A stretch of DNA of 14,909 nt, taken from assembly GCA_021151835.1 (NCBI GenBank), contig JAGKWO010000087.1, forward strand, positions 1-14,909, read 5' to 3'. This DNA comes from Gammaproteobacteria bacterium (GTDB lineage: Bacteria > Pseudomonadota > Gammaproteobacteria > Pseudomonadales > Cellvibrionaceae). Shown here piece after piece: positions 4,832 through 12,893 of this stretch. A program made the position numbers and the translations under genes. The notes under the pieces are model-generated. The model was not told the origin of the DNA. It was given only the letters and a program-made list of their open reading frames with translations, and searched no databases. Numbering within the stretch: the stretch's first letter is position 1; the number at the start of each line of letters is the position of its first letter.

Positions 4832-7060
4832 TTATTTCACGTCAAAGCGATCCAGCATCATCACCTTGTTCCAGGCCTTAGCGAAATCCTGCGCAAATTT
4901 TTCATGCCCATCATTGGCAGCATAGACTTCTGCGATAGCACGCAATTCCGCGTGAGAACCAAACACTAGGTCAACCGGGGTGGCGGTCCATTTCAATTTT
5001 CCAGTCTTACGGTCCACGCCTTCATACAAGCCTTCTGTCTTCGTAGATTTTTTCCACTGCGTGGACATATCCAACAGGTTCACAAAAAAATCATTGCTCA
5101 ATGTGCCCGGCTTATCGGTAAATACACCATGTTTACTGTCACCATTGTTGGCACCCAGCGAACGCAGGCCGCCGACTAACACGGTCATTTCCGGCACCGA
5201 CAAACCCAGGTAATGGGCGCGTTCCACCAAGGCTTCGGCGGGCGATTCGCTGTTGCCTTTAGCGTAGTAATTGCGGAATCCATCTGCCGTTGGCTCCAAT
5301 ACAGCGAAGGATTGCACATCTGTTTGCGCCTGGGTCGCATCAACACGGCCAGGAGTGAATTCCACAGTCACGTTGTGGCCACCTTTGTTCGCCGCCTGCT
5401 CCACCGCTGCCACGCCACCCAACACAATCACATCTGCCAGCGATATCCGTTTGTCACCAGCTTGCGTCTTATTAAAGTCTGCCTGGATTTTTTCCAAGCG
5501 TTTGATCACTTTTGCCAGCTCTTTTGGATTATTGACCGCCCAATCATTTTGTGGCGCCAAACGAATCCGTGCGCCGTTCGCTCCACCGCGCATGTCGGTA
5601 CTGCGGAAGCTGGCAGCAGACGCCCAGGCAGTTCGCACTAATTCACCAGTGCTCAGGCCGGATTTCAAAATGGTAGTTTTCAAGGAAGCAATGTCAGCAG
5701 CATCGATAGTTTGGTAATCGGCCACTGGCAGTGGGTCTTGCCAGATCAAATCTTCAGTGGGTGCATCGGCCCCTATGTAACGCGCGCGCGGCCCCATATC
5801 GCGATGGGTTAACTTGAACCAGGCTTTTGCAAAGGCCAATTCAAATTCTTTGGGATTCTCCTTGAAACGCAAGGAAATTTTGCGGAACTCAGGATCCTCC
5901 TTTAGCGCCAGATCGGTGGTGAACATAATAGGCGCGTGACGCTTGGTTTTATCATGGGCATCCGGCACCAGATTGGCCGCTTGGCCATCTTTGGGAATCC
6001 ATTGGATAGCGCCCGCCGGGCTTTTGGTTTGCACCCAATCGAAGGCAAATAAATTATCGAAATATTGCGTCGTCCAGGCGATGGGGTTTGCGGACCAGGC
6101 GCCTTCCAGGCCGCTGGTGATAGTATCGCCCGCGTTGCCCTTGCCACATTTATTAGTCCACCCAAAGCCCTGCTCTTCCACGCCTGCGGCGGCCGGGTCT
6201 TTACCCACACAACCTTCCGGTTTGCGCGCACCATGGGCCTTACCAAAGGTATGGCCGCCGGCAATCAGAGCCACCGTCTCTTCATCATTCATCGCCATGC
6301 CACCAAAGGCCTGGCGAATATCCTTCGCGGCCAGGAGTGGATCGGGCACGCCATTCGGCCCTTCGGGATTTACATAAATCAAACCCATTTGCACAGCAGC
6401 CAGGGGCTTATTCAATTGGCGATCACCGGTGTGGCGCTGATCGTCAAGCCATTTCTTCTCCGCACCCCAATTCACCATTTCCACTTCCCAATCATCCTGC
6501 CGGCCGCCTGCAAAACCGAAGGTTTTAAATCCCATGGATTCCAGGGCCACGTTGCCGGTTAGCACCATTAAATCCGCCCAGGAAATTTTACTGCCGTATT
6601 TTTGCTTGATGGGCCAGAGGAGACGACGCGCCTTATCCAGGTTGACGTTGTCGGGCCAACTGTTTAGTGGCTCGAAGCGCTGCTGACCTCCGGCCGCACC
6701 GCCGCGTCCATCATAAACGCGATACGTGCCTGCGCTGTGCCAGGCCATGCGGATAAAAAAGGGACCGTAATGGCCATAATCGGCAGGCCACCAATCCTGC
6801 GATTGGGTCATCAGGGCTTTGATGTCGGCCTTCACCGCGTTTAAATCCAATTTTTTAAATTCTTCTGCGTAATTAAATCCGGCGCCCATGGGGTTTGATT
6901 CTGCGCCCTGCTGGCGTAACGGGCTGAGGTTTAATTGTTCGGGCCACCAAAAGCTATTCGTTGTGACACTGTTGCTCTGCGCAACGGCGGAGCCAGAACA
7001 AATCGCCATGGAGATGGAAATAGCCAGGGCCGATACGGTGGGAATCGATTTTCTCAACAT
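4832..7060 (-). CDS. katG: Periplasmic catalase-peroxidase KatG
   Basis: This haem enzyme removes hydrogen peroxide by catalase and peroxidase reactions. The 742-residue protein has both peroxidase-like halves. Distal residues are R104, W107 and H108 (FIRMAWHSAGTYR); the proximal haem ligand is H270 (GGHTFGKAHG). The Trp-Tyr-Met cofactor unique to this family is intact: W107, Y229 (GLIYVNPEGP) and M255 (FGGMAMND). I chose the ATG at 7060 because AAAGGAAAA precedes it and because the protein then begins with a clear Sec signal peptide: MLRK, a hydrophobic stretch, and an A-V-A cleavage point before Q28. The frame stays open to 7159, but a start there would bury the signal. A secreted form resembles plasmid-borne KatP of E. 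coli O157 and periplasmic KatG of Legionella, against the usual cytoplasmic enzyme. It is a single-gene unit ending at its own terminator. Confidence 0.95.
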   Translation of the reverse strand: MLRKSIPTVSALAISISMAICSGSAVAQSNSVTTNSFWWPEQLNLSPLRQQGAESNPMGAGFNYAEEFKKLDLNAVKADIKALMTQSQDWWPADYGHYGPFFIRMAWHSAGTYRVYDGRGGAAGGQQRFEPLNSWPDNVNLDKARRLLWPIKQKYGSKISWADLMVLTGNVALESMGFKTFGFAGGRQDDWEVEMVNWGAEKKWLDDQRHTGDRQLNKPLAAVQMGLIYVNPEGPNGVPDPLLAAKDIRQAFGGMAMNDEETVALIAGGHTFGKAHGARKPEGCVGKDPAAAGVEEQGFGWTNKCGKGNAGDTITSGLEGAWSANPIAWTTQYFDNLFAFDWVQTKSPAGAIQWIPKDGQAANLVPDAHDKTKRHAPIMFTTDLALKEDPEFRKISLRFKENPKEFELAFAKAWFKLTHRDMGPRARYIGADAPTEDLIWQDPLPVADYQTIDAADIASLKTTILKSGLSTGELVRTAWASAASFRSTDMRGGANGARIRLAPQNDWAVNNPKELAKVIKRLEKIQADFNKTQAGDKRISLADVIVLGGVAAVEQAANKGGHNVTVEFTPGRVDATQAQTDVQSFAVLEPTADGFRNYYAKGNSESPAEALVERAHYLGLSVPEMTVLVGGLRSLGANNGDSKHGVFTDKPGTLSNDFFVNLLDMSTQWKKSTKTEGLYEGVDRKTGKLKWTATPVDLVFGSHAELRAIAEVYAANDGHEKFAQDFAKAWNKVMMLDRFDVK

Positions 7061-7474
7061 AGAATTTTCCTTTGTAAGCATGATGGGCCAGCTAAACCAG
7101 ATAGCGAATACAGCAGATTCGGATGGATTTTTCAGTGACCACTGGTTTAGCGAGTGCAATGGAAAAACGCTTGTTTATGGTTATCTGTCGCTTAAAAGTG
7201 CGCGAGTGCACACCAGGTTGCACAAGGTTTCCGCAGGGGATTATAGGAAGGCAACAAGCGAAGCGGTGGCATTTTTAACTATGGAGCAATTAGTCATTTT
7301 TTATAACCGCACTCGAAAAAATGTGTTTCTCGTCACCTGGTTTTATGAGACGCCAATAACATTTATTGATGTGCCACTTTTCATTTTTTGGTGATGGGAA
7401 CAGCCACGTTGTGCAGATTCGCCAAGTGACTAGCATTTCAAATTGCGTAGGGACAATCTGCATTTTCTCTCAAA
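7061..7474. other. katG upstream region, no gene seen
   Basis: This 414-base spacer contains the katG leader with its ribosome site, and presumably its promoter and control sites. I looked for OxyR-type ATAG/CTAT arrays and found only scattered single elements, so I call none. Open frames on both strands through here lack ribosome sites and family likeness. On the plus strand, no signal peptide or start codon for the downstream CBM6 gene can be found in frame. Confidence 0.5.
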
Positions 7475-7523
7475 ATGGCGCAAGCCGTTTTGGCAACGAT
7501 AAAAACCATAACGGAGACCATAG

Positions 7524-9104
7524 GCAGAGGATTATTCAGCCGCATATGACACCACACCCGGTAATACTGGCGCCGTCTATCGCACCGGCGATGTAGACAT
7601 CCAAGCCACAAGCGACACCGGAGGCGGTTACAACATCGGCTGGGTTGAAGCAAAAGAATGGCTAAGTTTCAATGGACTGAATATTCCCACAACAGGCGAC
7701 TACCTGGTGAGCGTCCGCATTGCCAGCAACAGTGGCGGCACACTGTCACTCGACCTGAATGCAGGCAGTATCAAACTGGCCGACTTCACCATTCCGGCAA
7801 CGGGCGGCTGGCAAAACTGGCAAACACTTAGCAAGGTGATACGCATCAACGCAGGCAATTACGCCCTTGGTGCCTACGCCACTACCGGCGGCTGGAACCT
7901 GAATTGGATAGACATAGAACCCTGCAATTCCGCGAATTGCGGCAACCCGGTTCCGGGGCGTGTGGAAGCGGAAAGTTATTCCAGCTTCCTGGACACTACC
8001 AGTGGCAACAGCGGCGGCGCACTTCGCAGCGGCGATGTGGATATAGAACTGACCACCGATTCCGGCGGCGGCTATAACATCGGCTGGATTGCTCCGGGTG
8101 AATACCTGCGTTACGCCGTCAACGTCAGCACAGCGGGCCGCTACAAAGCCACCGCGCGGTTGGCGTCCACTTCCAGCGGTAATCGCTTTCGCTTACGCTC
8201 CAACGGGCGGGACTTGGCAGGTGCCATCGCCGTTCCCAATACCGGCAACTGGCAGCAATGGCAAAATTCCAGTGTGGAAATCAATTTGCCCCAGGGTGTG
8301 CAAGAGCTTGAACTCTATTTCGATTCAGGCAATTTCAACGTGAATTATGTGGACCTGGAATACCTTGGCCCTTCCGGCACTTCATCCAGTAGTTCCAGTG
8401 CAAGCCCGGCGACTGCACTGAAGGTGATGACCTACAACGTGCGCACTACGCCCGCCGGTGATACGGGCGAACGCTACTGGGAAAACCGTAAAGCCGAATT
8501 GGTGCGCGCCATCCAATCGCAATTGCCCGAGATAATCGGCATGCAGGAAGCGACCGGCGAACAGCAGGCTTACATCAAAGCAGCGCTGGGTTCCCAGTGG
8601 AACCTCTCGCCCCAGGGGCAAATCCTGTATCGCGGCGATCTGTTCACCCAAGTGCAGGCGGGCATTATTGACCTGGTTGCCGATATGTGGGGCAAGCGCA
8701 CCAGCGAGTGGTTGAAGTTGCGCCGCAAGGCCGACAACCGCGAATTTATTTTCTTCAACAACCACTGGGGCGTGGATGGAAATTCACAACAAGGTTCCGC
8801 CAATATCATGCGCGATACGATGGGAAGTTTGAATCAAAACTGGACCTTGCCAACGGTGCTGGTAGGTGACCTTAACGCGGTGCCCGGTAGCGGCCCGATA
8901 AATACCCTGTCAACACAAACGCCATTGATAAACCTCTACACAGGCAACACGTTTAATGGCTGGGCGATTACCCCGAACGTGCAATTGGATTACATATTCA
9001 TTAACAAATTCACCAAATCCAGCTGCAACCTGGTGGGCTACTACGAGGGTTCAACACCGCCCTCGGACCATTATCCGATCCAGTGTGAATTGAAATTTAT
9101 GTAG
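7524..9104 (+). CDS. CBM6-CBM6-endonuclease/exonuclease/phosphatase protein, 5' end broken
   Basis: The reading frame opens at 7524 directly after a TAG and encodes, in order, a first CBM6 sugar-binding module (AEDYSAAYDTT to WNLNWIDIEP), a second CBM6 (RVEAESYSSFLDTT to VNYVDLEYLG), a short GTSSSSSSASPA linker and a DNase I-like EEP domain. Counting from the GTG at 7707, metal and catalytic residues are N244 (TYNVR), E281 (GMQEA), H353 (NNHWG), D388 and N390 (GDLNA), D428 (QLDYIF) and H455 (SDHYPI), so the hydrolase domain looks intact. Such proteins are expected to be secreted phosphodiesterases or nucleases held on polysaccharide; the substrate cannot be told. No signal peptide is present. 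The only in-frame start before the EEP domain that I see is GTG 7707, inside the first CBM6. Restoring one base near 7523 would give TIEAEDYS and join it to an ATG at 7475. The gene is therefore a partial or frameshifted copy. Confidence 0.85.
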   Translation, partial: AEDYSAAYDTTPGNTGAVYRTGDVDIQATSDTGGGYNIGWVEAKEWLSFNGLNIPTTGDYLVSVRIASNSGGTLSLDLNAGSIKLADFTIPATGGWQNWQTLSKVIRINAGNYALGAYATTGGWNLNWIDIEPCNSANCGNPVPGRVEAESYSSFLDTTSGNSGGALRSGDVDIELTTDSGGGYNIGWIAPGEYLRYAVNVSTAGRYKATARLASTSSGNRFRLRSNGRDLAGAIAVPNTGNWQQWQNSSVEINLPQGVQELELYFDSGNFNVNYVDLEYLGPSGTSSSSSSASPATALKVMTYNVRTTPAGDTGERYWENRKAELVRAIQSQLPEIIGMQEATGEQQAYIKAALGSQWNLSPQGQILYRGDLFTQVQAGIIDLVADMWGKRTSEWLKLRRKADNREFIFFNNHWGVDGNSQQGSANIMRDTMGSLNQNWTLPTVLVGDLNAVPGSGPINTLSTQTPLINLYTGNTFNGWAITPNVQLDYIFINKFTKSSCNLVGYYEGSTPPSDHYPIQCELKFM

Positions 9105-9145
9105 TCATTACCTGAAAAATGTCGTTGAAAAAACCGTCCGCCCAT

Positions 9146-9176
9146 AAAAAAGCTCCCGGACATCGGGAGCTTTTTT
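9146..9176. terminator. Bidirectional terminator between convergent genes
   Basis: AAAAAAGCTCCCG (9146-9158) pairs perfectly with CGGGAGCTTTTTT (9164-9176) around a 5-base loop. It serves the CBM6-EEP gene on the plus strand and the esterase gene on the minus strand. Confidence 0.93.
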
Positions 9177-9221
9177 CAAATCGCATTCTTATCCTAATGC
9201 CAAGTTAATCATCCGCTTTTT

Positions 9222-10340
9222 TTAATCGTGATTGAGCCCTGTTTTCCACTGTTTTTTATAAGTCGCCCCGCCAAAGAAAGTTTCGACCCGTGCAGTAGCA
9301 CCATCAAAAGTCAGGTTAAAAAACCTGTCCGGGTTATAAAAATCCTGTTGCGACTTCGCCAGCATTTGAATGGTTTCGCCACGAATGGATACCAGCAGAT
9401 TTTTGGACTTAACACTAATGGAGAGATCCGGCCAGCCTTTTTCCGTCGCTGTGTAGGTACCCGCGAGTTTCTGCAATGTTTTTTTATCAACCGCGACACG
9501 CGGGCGTTCAAACATAAACTGATAACCACCGGCATACCCCGGTATATTCATACCCGAATGCCCAAACCCCTCCAGTACGTCTACCTTTAGGTCAAAACCA
9601 CTGATCTTTGCAGCCTTTAGCTTTTTGGCATAGGCTACGACCTCAGGCGCGACTGAATCTCCTTTACCAACACCGATGTACAAACGTTTTCCTTCCAGCG
9701 CATTGGACTTCGCGGCTGTTTTTATTTGCTGATCAAACTTATCCACTGCGCTTGTATAATCACCGGCAATGGCAATCGCCCCATCGAATACATCAGGTCT
9801 TTCCAATAATGCATAGGTAGCAAAGGTCGCGCCCCAGGAACCGCCCAATAAAAATTCCTGGCCATTCAGGCGAAAGCGTTGGCCGAGTTCCGGGATAATT
9901 TCACTGGCAAGCGTATTGATAAATTGTTTGGCCTGGCCGGAATTTTCAAATCCTTGCATGGGCGCTGGAAGCAAATCACGCGCACGTATTGCCTGGACAT
10001 TCCCACCCACATCACCCCAATCAATACCAATAATAATCGTCTCCGGCATCTGCCCATCGAAATAAATGCCATTAAAAACGCTGGATGCCAGCGGAAAATC
10101 CCATTGTCCATCCACTTTGATGATCAACGGATATTTTTTGGATAGATTCGTTTCATAACTGCCCGGCAAACGCACCTGGATACGATAATCCTGCTGGCGG
10201 GCTTCCGAGCGAATCGTAAATATTTGGGTAGACTCTAAAACCACCGGGGGATTAACTGCCTGCTGGGCTTTAGATACTTCAGTACTTATTGCCGGAAGCG
10301 CCAATAACAGCGCACATGAAAACAGAGAAACTCGTATCAT
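9222..10340 (-). CDS. Secreted alpha/beta-hydrolase (esterase D/enterochelin-esterase-like)
   Basis: The 372-residue product begins with a signal peptide (MIRVSLFSCALLLALPAIS) followed by an alpha/beta-hydrolase fold of the COG2819/COG2382 esterase type (YbbA/IroE/BesA-like, Pfam Esterase). The nucleophile elbow is G166-G-S168-W-G170, the catalytic His is probably H261 in GFGHSGMN, and the acid is likely D228 or a nearby Asp in GKGDSVAP. LPGSYETN and YPLIIKVDG are typical of the N-terminal strands. From about residue 286 an extra 85-residue segment begins LQKLAGTYTATEKG. It resembles the DUF3471-type beta domain appended to some serine hydrolases and is not part of the standard fold. Possible substrates are siderophore esters or acylated sugars; no iron genes are adjacent, so this is open. 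AAGGA lies before the ATG. It ends at the bidirectional terminator. Confidence 0.82.
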   Translation of the reverse strand: MIRVSLFSCALLLALPAISTEVSKAQQAVNPPVVLESTQIFTIRSEARQQDYRIQVRLPGSYETNLSKKYPLIIKVDGQWDFPLASSVFNGIYFDGQMPETIIIGIDWGDVGGNVQAIRARDLLPAPMQGFENSGQAKQFINTLASEIIPELGQRFRLNGQEFLLGGSWGATFATYALLERPDVFDGAIAIAGDYTSAVDKFDQQIKTAAKSNALEGKRLYIGVGKGDSVAPEVVAYAKKLKAAKISGFDLKVDVLEGFGHSGMNIPGYAGGYQFMFERPRVAVDKKTLQKLAGTYTATEKGWPDLSISVKSKNLLVSIRGETIQMLAKSQQDFYNPDRFFNLTFDGATARVETFFGGATYKKQWKTGLNHD

Positions 10341-10425
10341 TTTGAATCCTTGATGAAATTGTATATCGCCATTAACAAATGGAATTTTATTGAATTAATA
10401 ATAACAGGTATTTGCGCTCTTGGTT

Positions 10426-10923
10426 TCAAAGAGCAGTGTGAGGAAAAACTGAACGAGCAAAAATAATCTTCGCATCTCCACTACCATAGAAATCCGGTAT
10501 GCGCCCACATTCTTTATAACCGCATTTTGCGTAAAACCTGCGAGCACGTTCGAGCAAGGGCTGGTCGCTAGTTTCAATAACAATCACCCGACCAGCGGAT
10601 TGTACAATGATTTTTTCAATATGGGCGAGAAGTACCTGAGCAGCACCACTTCCGTAATGTGCAGGTGAAACACCAATCCACCAAACATTCCAGACCCCAT
10701 CAGCATAATTGTCTGGCGCAAAGTAAGACCACCCAAGAGCCGCCCCAGATGACTCATCCCTACCAACCAGCCCGTAATGAGCCTCCGGCAAAGAACCGCT
10801 AACTAATGCATCGATTGTACCGCCCAGCAAAAACTCTGCTTCATCTCGCCCAAACAAGCCAGTCTCCAGCGCGATGTTAATCAACGCTTCCCTATCCTCA
10901 CTATTAATGGATTCAATGATCAT
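10426..10923 (-). CDS. GNAT-family N-acetyltransferase
   Basis: This 165-residue protein has the Gcn5-related acetyltransferase fold, which transfers an acetyl group from acetyl-CoA to an amine. Motif A is at residues 82-104 (WIGVSPAHYGSGAAQVLLAHIEK), where HYGSGA takes the place of the CoA-binding R/Q-x-x-G-x-G/A loop. Motif B is seen near 128-137 (RRFYAKCGYKE). The N-terminal strands and GLFGRDEAEFL helix fit small stand-alone acetyltransferases; the substrate cannot be told. It lies 85 bases upstream of the esterase start on the same strand, so co-transcription is possible though not compelled. Confidence 0.88.
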   Translation of the reverse strand: MIIESINSEDREALINIALETGLFGRDEAEFLLGGTIDALVSGSLPEAHYGLVGRDESSGAALGWSYFAPDNYADGVWNVWWIGVSPAHYGSGAAQVLLAHIEKIIVQSAGRVIVIETSDQPLLERARRFYAKCGYKECGRIPDFYGSGDAKIIFARSVFPHTAL

Positions 10924-11032
10924 AACCCTACCCGTATACTCGGTTGATAAACTTAATTTTCACCTAGTATTGAATGACGAGACGTGAGGTTGTTACAGTA
11001 AATCTCATTTTTTTTAAATAACCCCTGCCACG

Positions 11033-11066
11033 CAGGCACTGACAGATACACAGGCACTGACAGATA
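11033..11066. repeat. 16-base direct repeat with an 18-base period
   Basis: CAGGCACTGACAGATA occurs exactly at 11033-11048 and 11051-11066, separated by CA. It lies in the 215-base spacer between the GNAT gene and the NYN-domain gene, where I see no other feature. The layout (16 bases, 2-base gap) is the same as the repeat at 2863-2896, though the sequence is unrelated. Confidence 0.8.
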
Positions 11067-11138
11067 TAAGTACAATAATGCTAATTGTCCATGACCTATC
11101 GCTGTTGAATAACGGTAGAGTTATTTTGCGAGATCATT

Positions 11139-11885
11139 CTACAGGTTGGTATCCTTGGCCTTTCGACTATCTTTGATGTACATAGCAGTACCGCCGTTAC
11201 GCATTTGCACATGAAAAAGTTCGCTGGCGCGCACTAAATCGCCCAGTTTCTTGTAGCCATAATTGATGGAGGAAAAAGAACTGTTATTAGAGATATATTG
11301 ACCAACCCTGCCCATGGACGACCAACCATCATCTTCCGAGGTTTGCTCAGCAGCTGTTCTTAGCAATTTAACCAAGCCAGCTTCACTGCGTAGCTCCTTG
11401 GTCGTTTTCTTGTTCGGTTGGGTAGCAGCACTGGCTTTTTCCTCCCGCTCTGCCAACAGGTTTTCGGTAAACACAAAAAAAGAGCAAGCATCCACAAATG
11501 GTTGCGGGGTTTTCTTTTCCCCAAACCCATACACTGGCATTCCGCTCTCCAATATGCGCAATACCAAGGGCGTAAAATCGCTATCACTGGTCATCAAGGC
11601 AAATGCATTTACAGTTTTACCGTGCAGCAAATCCATTGCATCAATAATCATGGCAGAATCAGTGGCATTTTTTCCTTTGGTGTAAGCAAATTGCTGCATC
11701 GGTCGTATGGCATTGGAATGCAATTTGGCAATCCACCCCGCGAGAGAAGCGTTATTCCAATCCCCGTGGGCATGTCGCACATTAACCATGCCATACTTCG
11801 CCAGCTCTTCCAAAACACCTTCAATGGAGTTATGACTTACATTATCGCAGTCAATCAGTAATGCGATTTTTTTGGTTTCGGACAT
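11139..11885 (-). CDS. NYN-domain (LabA/DUF88) protein with C-terminal OST-HTH/LOTUS domain
   Basis: Residues 1 to about 145 form a NYN (PIN-like) nuclease domain with the acidic metal-binding positions present: D12 and D14 in LLIDCDN, D76 and D82 in ATDSAMIIDAMD, and D101 and D103 in LMTSDSDF. A charged linker (about 146-165, EEKASAATQPNKKTTK) leads to an OST-HTH/LOTUS winged helix (about 168-240: LVKLLRTAAEQ, then MGRVGQYI, NYGYKKLGDLV and a final strand). LOTUS domains bind RNA, including G-rich RNA, so the protein is plausibly an RNA-processing or RNA-decay factor. That is family knowledge; its target is unknown. The start is supported by AAGGAA before the ATG. It stands apart from its neighbours and has no toxin/antitoxin partner next to it. 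Confidence 0.9.
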   Translation of the reverse strand: MSETKKIALLIDCDNVSHNSIEGVLEELAKYGMVNVRHAHGDWNNASLAGWIAKLHSNAIRPMQQFAYTKGKNATDSAMIIDAMDLLHGKTVNAFALMTSDSDFTPLVLRILESGMPVYGFGEKKTPQPFVDACSFFVFTENLLAEREEKASAATQPNKKTTKELRSEAGLVKLLRTAAEQTSEDDGWSSMGRVGQYISNNSSFSSINYGYKKLGDLVRASELFHVQMRNGGTAMYIKDSRKAKDTNL

Positions 11886-11938
11886 TTGGGTTCCTTGTGA
11901 ATTTATTCAGGCCATGACGCCAACCTGACGGGTACTTT

Positions 11939-12406
11939 TTAGATAAGCCTGTCAGTATAAATACCGACAAGAACAGCCAGTGAAATCACGACACCAATGC
12001 CTGCCAACCAAATTTCGCTATTTGGTTTTTGCGGGTGTAAACCGGGAAGAATAACAGATTCTTCAGGAGCTTTCGGGTTATAAAAAACCGGAACATTTGA
12101 ACCTTGCGGATAGCGCTTTACGAACTCCAAAGTTTCCGGGTAATGCAGCGTATAAAAAGCCGCCTTGTTTCCGGAAAATGTTTCATCGTTTACGCAGTAC
12201 TTATATACAACCCGCACATGCTCACTATCAACCATTTTTCCATCTATTTTGCGTTTACCCCATAGCTCTATCCGGACGATTTCACCGGTGATGCTTGCCC
12301 AGTTATTACTGGCCTTCGCGCGGGCGTAATTACCTAGGGCATAGCGCAACATATAAATACAGAACAGAAACAATCCGAGCGAGACTAAAAAATATGTGAC
12401 GTTCAC
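11939..12406 (-). CDS. DUF3592-domain membrane protein
   Basis: The 155-residue product has one N-terminal membrane helix (about residues 4-25), an extracytoplasmic beta-rich middle, and a second helix near the C-terminus (about 132-149). The middle shows the DUF3592 pattern: an ITGEIVRIEL strand, VRVVYKYCVNDETFSGN, and the YPQGSNVPVFYNPKAPEESVI block. No biochemical role is known for this family. The start is a GTG at 12406 with GGAG five bases before it. It begins 30 bases after the DUF1304 gene on the same strand, so the two are probably one transcript. Confidence 0.85.
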   Translation of the reverse strand: MNVTYFLVSLGLFLFCIYMLRYALGNYARAKASNNWASITGEIVRIELWGKRKIDGKMVDSEHVRVVYKYCVNDETFSGNKAAFYTLHYPETLEFVKRYPQGSNVPVFYNPKAPEESVILPGLHPQKPNSEIWLAGIGVVISLAVLVGIYTDRLI

Positions 12407-12436
12407 TTGATCTCCACAAACCGATTCAACAGGTTG

Positions 12437-12796
12437 TTACTGGGACAATAACACCAAAACAAGAGCCACCAAACCAGGAACTGCTTGAACAAACAATATT
12501 TTCCGGCTTGCCGTTATGGCGCCATACACACCAGCGACAATCACGCACGCAAGGAAATACACCTTAAAATCAAACCCAGCACTTCCTTGGATCAATCCCC
12601 ACAATAAACCGGCCGCTATAAATCCGTTATACAACCCCTGATTCGCAGCCAGCACCTTCGTCACCGCCGCCCTCTCCTTAGACTGCCCAAACGCCCTAAG
12701 CCCGGCCGGTTTATCCCACAGGAACATTTCCAACACCAGGATATACACATGGAGTAAAGCCACCAATAGAACAGCCAAGTCGGCGATGATTTTCAT
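12437..12796 (-). CDS. DUF1304 small membrane protein
   Basis: This 119-residue protein has four predicted membrane helices at about residues 5-25, 52-72, 78-95 and 100-118. The DUF1304 signature is clear: LHVYILVLEMFLW at the start, and KVLAANQGLYNGFIAAGLLWG in the second helix. The family's function is unknown. AAGGGA lies before the ATG at 12796. The downstream DUF3592 gene follows closely. Confidence 0.88.
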   Translation of the reverse strand: MKIIADLAVLLVALLHVYILVLEMFLWDKPAGLRAFGQSKERAAVTKVLAANQGLYNGFIAAGLLWGLIQGSAGFDFKVYFLACVIVAGVYGAITASRKILFVQAVPGLVALVLVLLSQ

Positions 12797-12893
12797 TTGT
12801 TAAATCCCTTATAGATTTATGGATTTATTTTTATGAATTGCTTTTTCAGTAATAGGCACAGGGTTTCCTGCTAAGGCACAACTTATGAACTAT

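Noticed and set aside
5902..6562. Long open frames on both strands within katG
   Set aside because: They overlap a complete, motif-rich katG, have no ribosome site and no family likeness; they reflect katG codon bias.
7160..7474. OxyR-type binding array upstream of katG
   Set aside because: Only isolated ATAG and CTAT tetramers, not at the 10-base spacing of an OxyR site.
10416..10434. Six-base hairpin (GCTCTT/AAGAGC) at the end of the GNAT gene
   Set aside because: Short, overlaps the coding end, and is not followed by a T-run on the minus strand.
11139..11885. NYN gene as a toxin or phage-defence module
   Set aside because: No partner antitoxin, reverse transcriptase, ATPase or other defence gene is adjacent; neighbours are unrelated membrane proteins.
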